DNA of 30,182 bases from a virus. A model generated the notes under the pieces. That model was not told the DNA's origin. It worked only from the letters and a program-made list of their open reading frames with translations, and ran no database searches. A program made the translations under genes and the position numbers. Shown piece by piece: positions 29,958-30,182 of this stretch; positions within the stretch are counted from its first letter, which is position 1, and every line of letters starts with the position of its first letter. The stretch is from the IMG/VR virus record IMGVR_UViG_3300007735_000590, positions 1 through 30,182 of that record; one strand, written 5' to 3'.

Positions 29958-30182
29958 TTACTTGCGTTCTACTGTGCCGATCAATTCGCCGTCCATGACC
30001 ATAAACAAAATGTGTTTGGCAATGTTGAGAGTTTGACGGCTGCGGTCTTGTGCGCCGCCAGCAATCAATTCTTGAGCATCTGACATCAAGCCAGCCACAA
30101 CCATGTTTGCGCCTGTGCATTTGTATGTGATGGATTCTTTGACAGATTCCACATAGGCATCAATATCAGCGATGCCATACAT
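29958..30182 (-). CDS. Small hypothetical protein at the window edge (74 aa)
   Basis: 74 residues, from an ATG that falls exactly at the last base; it may be the true start or a Met inside a longer gene cut by the window. It has IADIDAYVESVKESITYKC and a hydrophobic-helical part (TLNIAKHILFMVMDGELIG). No family is recognised; proteins of this size and pattern are frequent in phage accessory blocks. It is separated from the rest of the operon by a UUCG hairpin. Confidence 0.55.
   Translation of the reverse strand: MYGIADIDAYVESVKESITYKCTGANMVVAGLMSDAQELIAGGAQDRSRQTLNIAKHILFMVMDGELIGTVERK

Overview
The window is a stretch of a tailed double-stranded DNA phage (class Caudoviricetes), most likely one with a short, podovirus-type tail. 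The case rests on a standard order: terminase small and large subunits, portal, scaffold, major capsid protein, connector adaptor, tail proteins, lysis genes and large Gly/Ala-rich internal (ejection) proteins. No tape-measure, sheath or long-tail-tube gene is visible, and neither is an integrase, tRNA, CRISPR array or phage RNA polymerase. The host must be Gram-negative, because the lysis cassette has a nested Rz/Rz1 spanin pair that only makes sense with an outer membrane. The style of the small accessory genes (N-termini starting MTQEALK) suggests a freshwater betaproteobacterial host, but that is only an impression.

Layout. 1-2160: the end of a replication module, with a RepA/RecA-type helicase-like ATPase (possibly cut by the left edge), an iteron-like repeat cluster, an unknown gene and a possible 29-residue peptide. 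2162-4347: terS and terL, separated by 280 bp that hold DnaA-box-like sites, a promoter candidate, a GC-rich stretch and a C-tract able to form a G-quadruplex on the other strand. 4374-6705: small basic or Cys-rich proteins, a glycosyltransferase and a methyltransferase. 6702-11102: portal, small protein, scaffold and capsid, followed by a strong hairpin. 11146-15506: connector adaptor, a second glycosyltransferase, repetitive virion proteins, a fibre-like protein and a small fibre-associated protein. 15499-18004: a compact lysis region with several membrane proteins, a lipoprotein, a holin candidate, Rz with embedded Rz1 and an M15-type endolysin. 18013-26762: a beta-rich virion protein, a P22 gp10-like tail protein and four or five internal-virion or ejection candidates, the last with an effector-like C-terminal domain.

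At 26755-26762 the plus-strand block meets a minus-strand operon running from the right edge (30182) back to 26755. It holds about fifteen very small genes, almost all joined by ATGA or GTGA overlaps: several tiny zinc-binding proteins, tiny membrane proteins, a winged-helix protein and an RmlC-like sugar epimerase. This looks like an early or accessory host-takeover block.

The best candidates for something new are: (i) the last ejection protein, with a phage-type N-terminus joined to an AT-rich, ADP-ribosyltransferase-like C-terminus; (ii) the chain of micro-proteins on the minus strand, four of them with Cys/His metal-binding patterns; (iii) two separate candidate replication regions, iterons near 1.3 kb and DnaA boxes near 2.6-2.8 kb; (iv) the dense, overlapping lysis region. 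Several genes start elsewhere than their longest open frame would suggest; the reasons are given in each entry.
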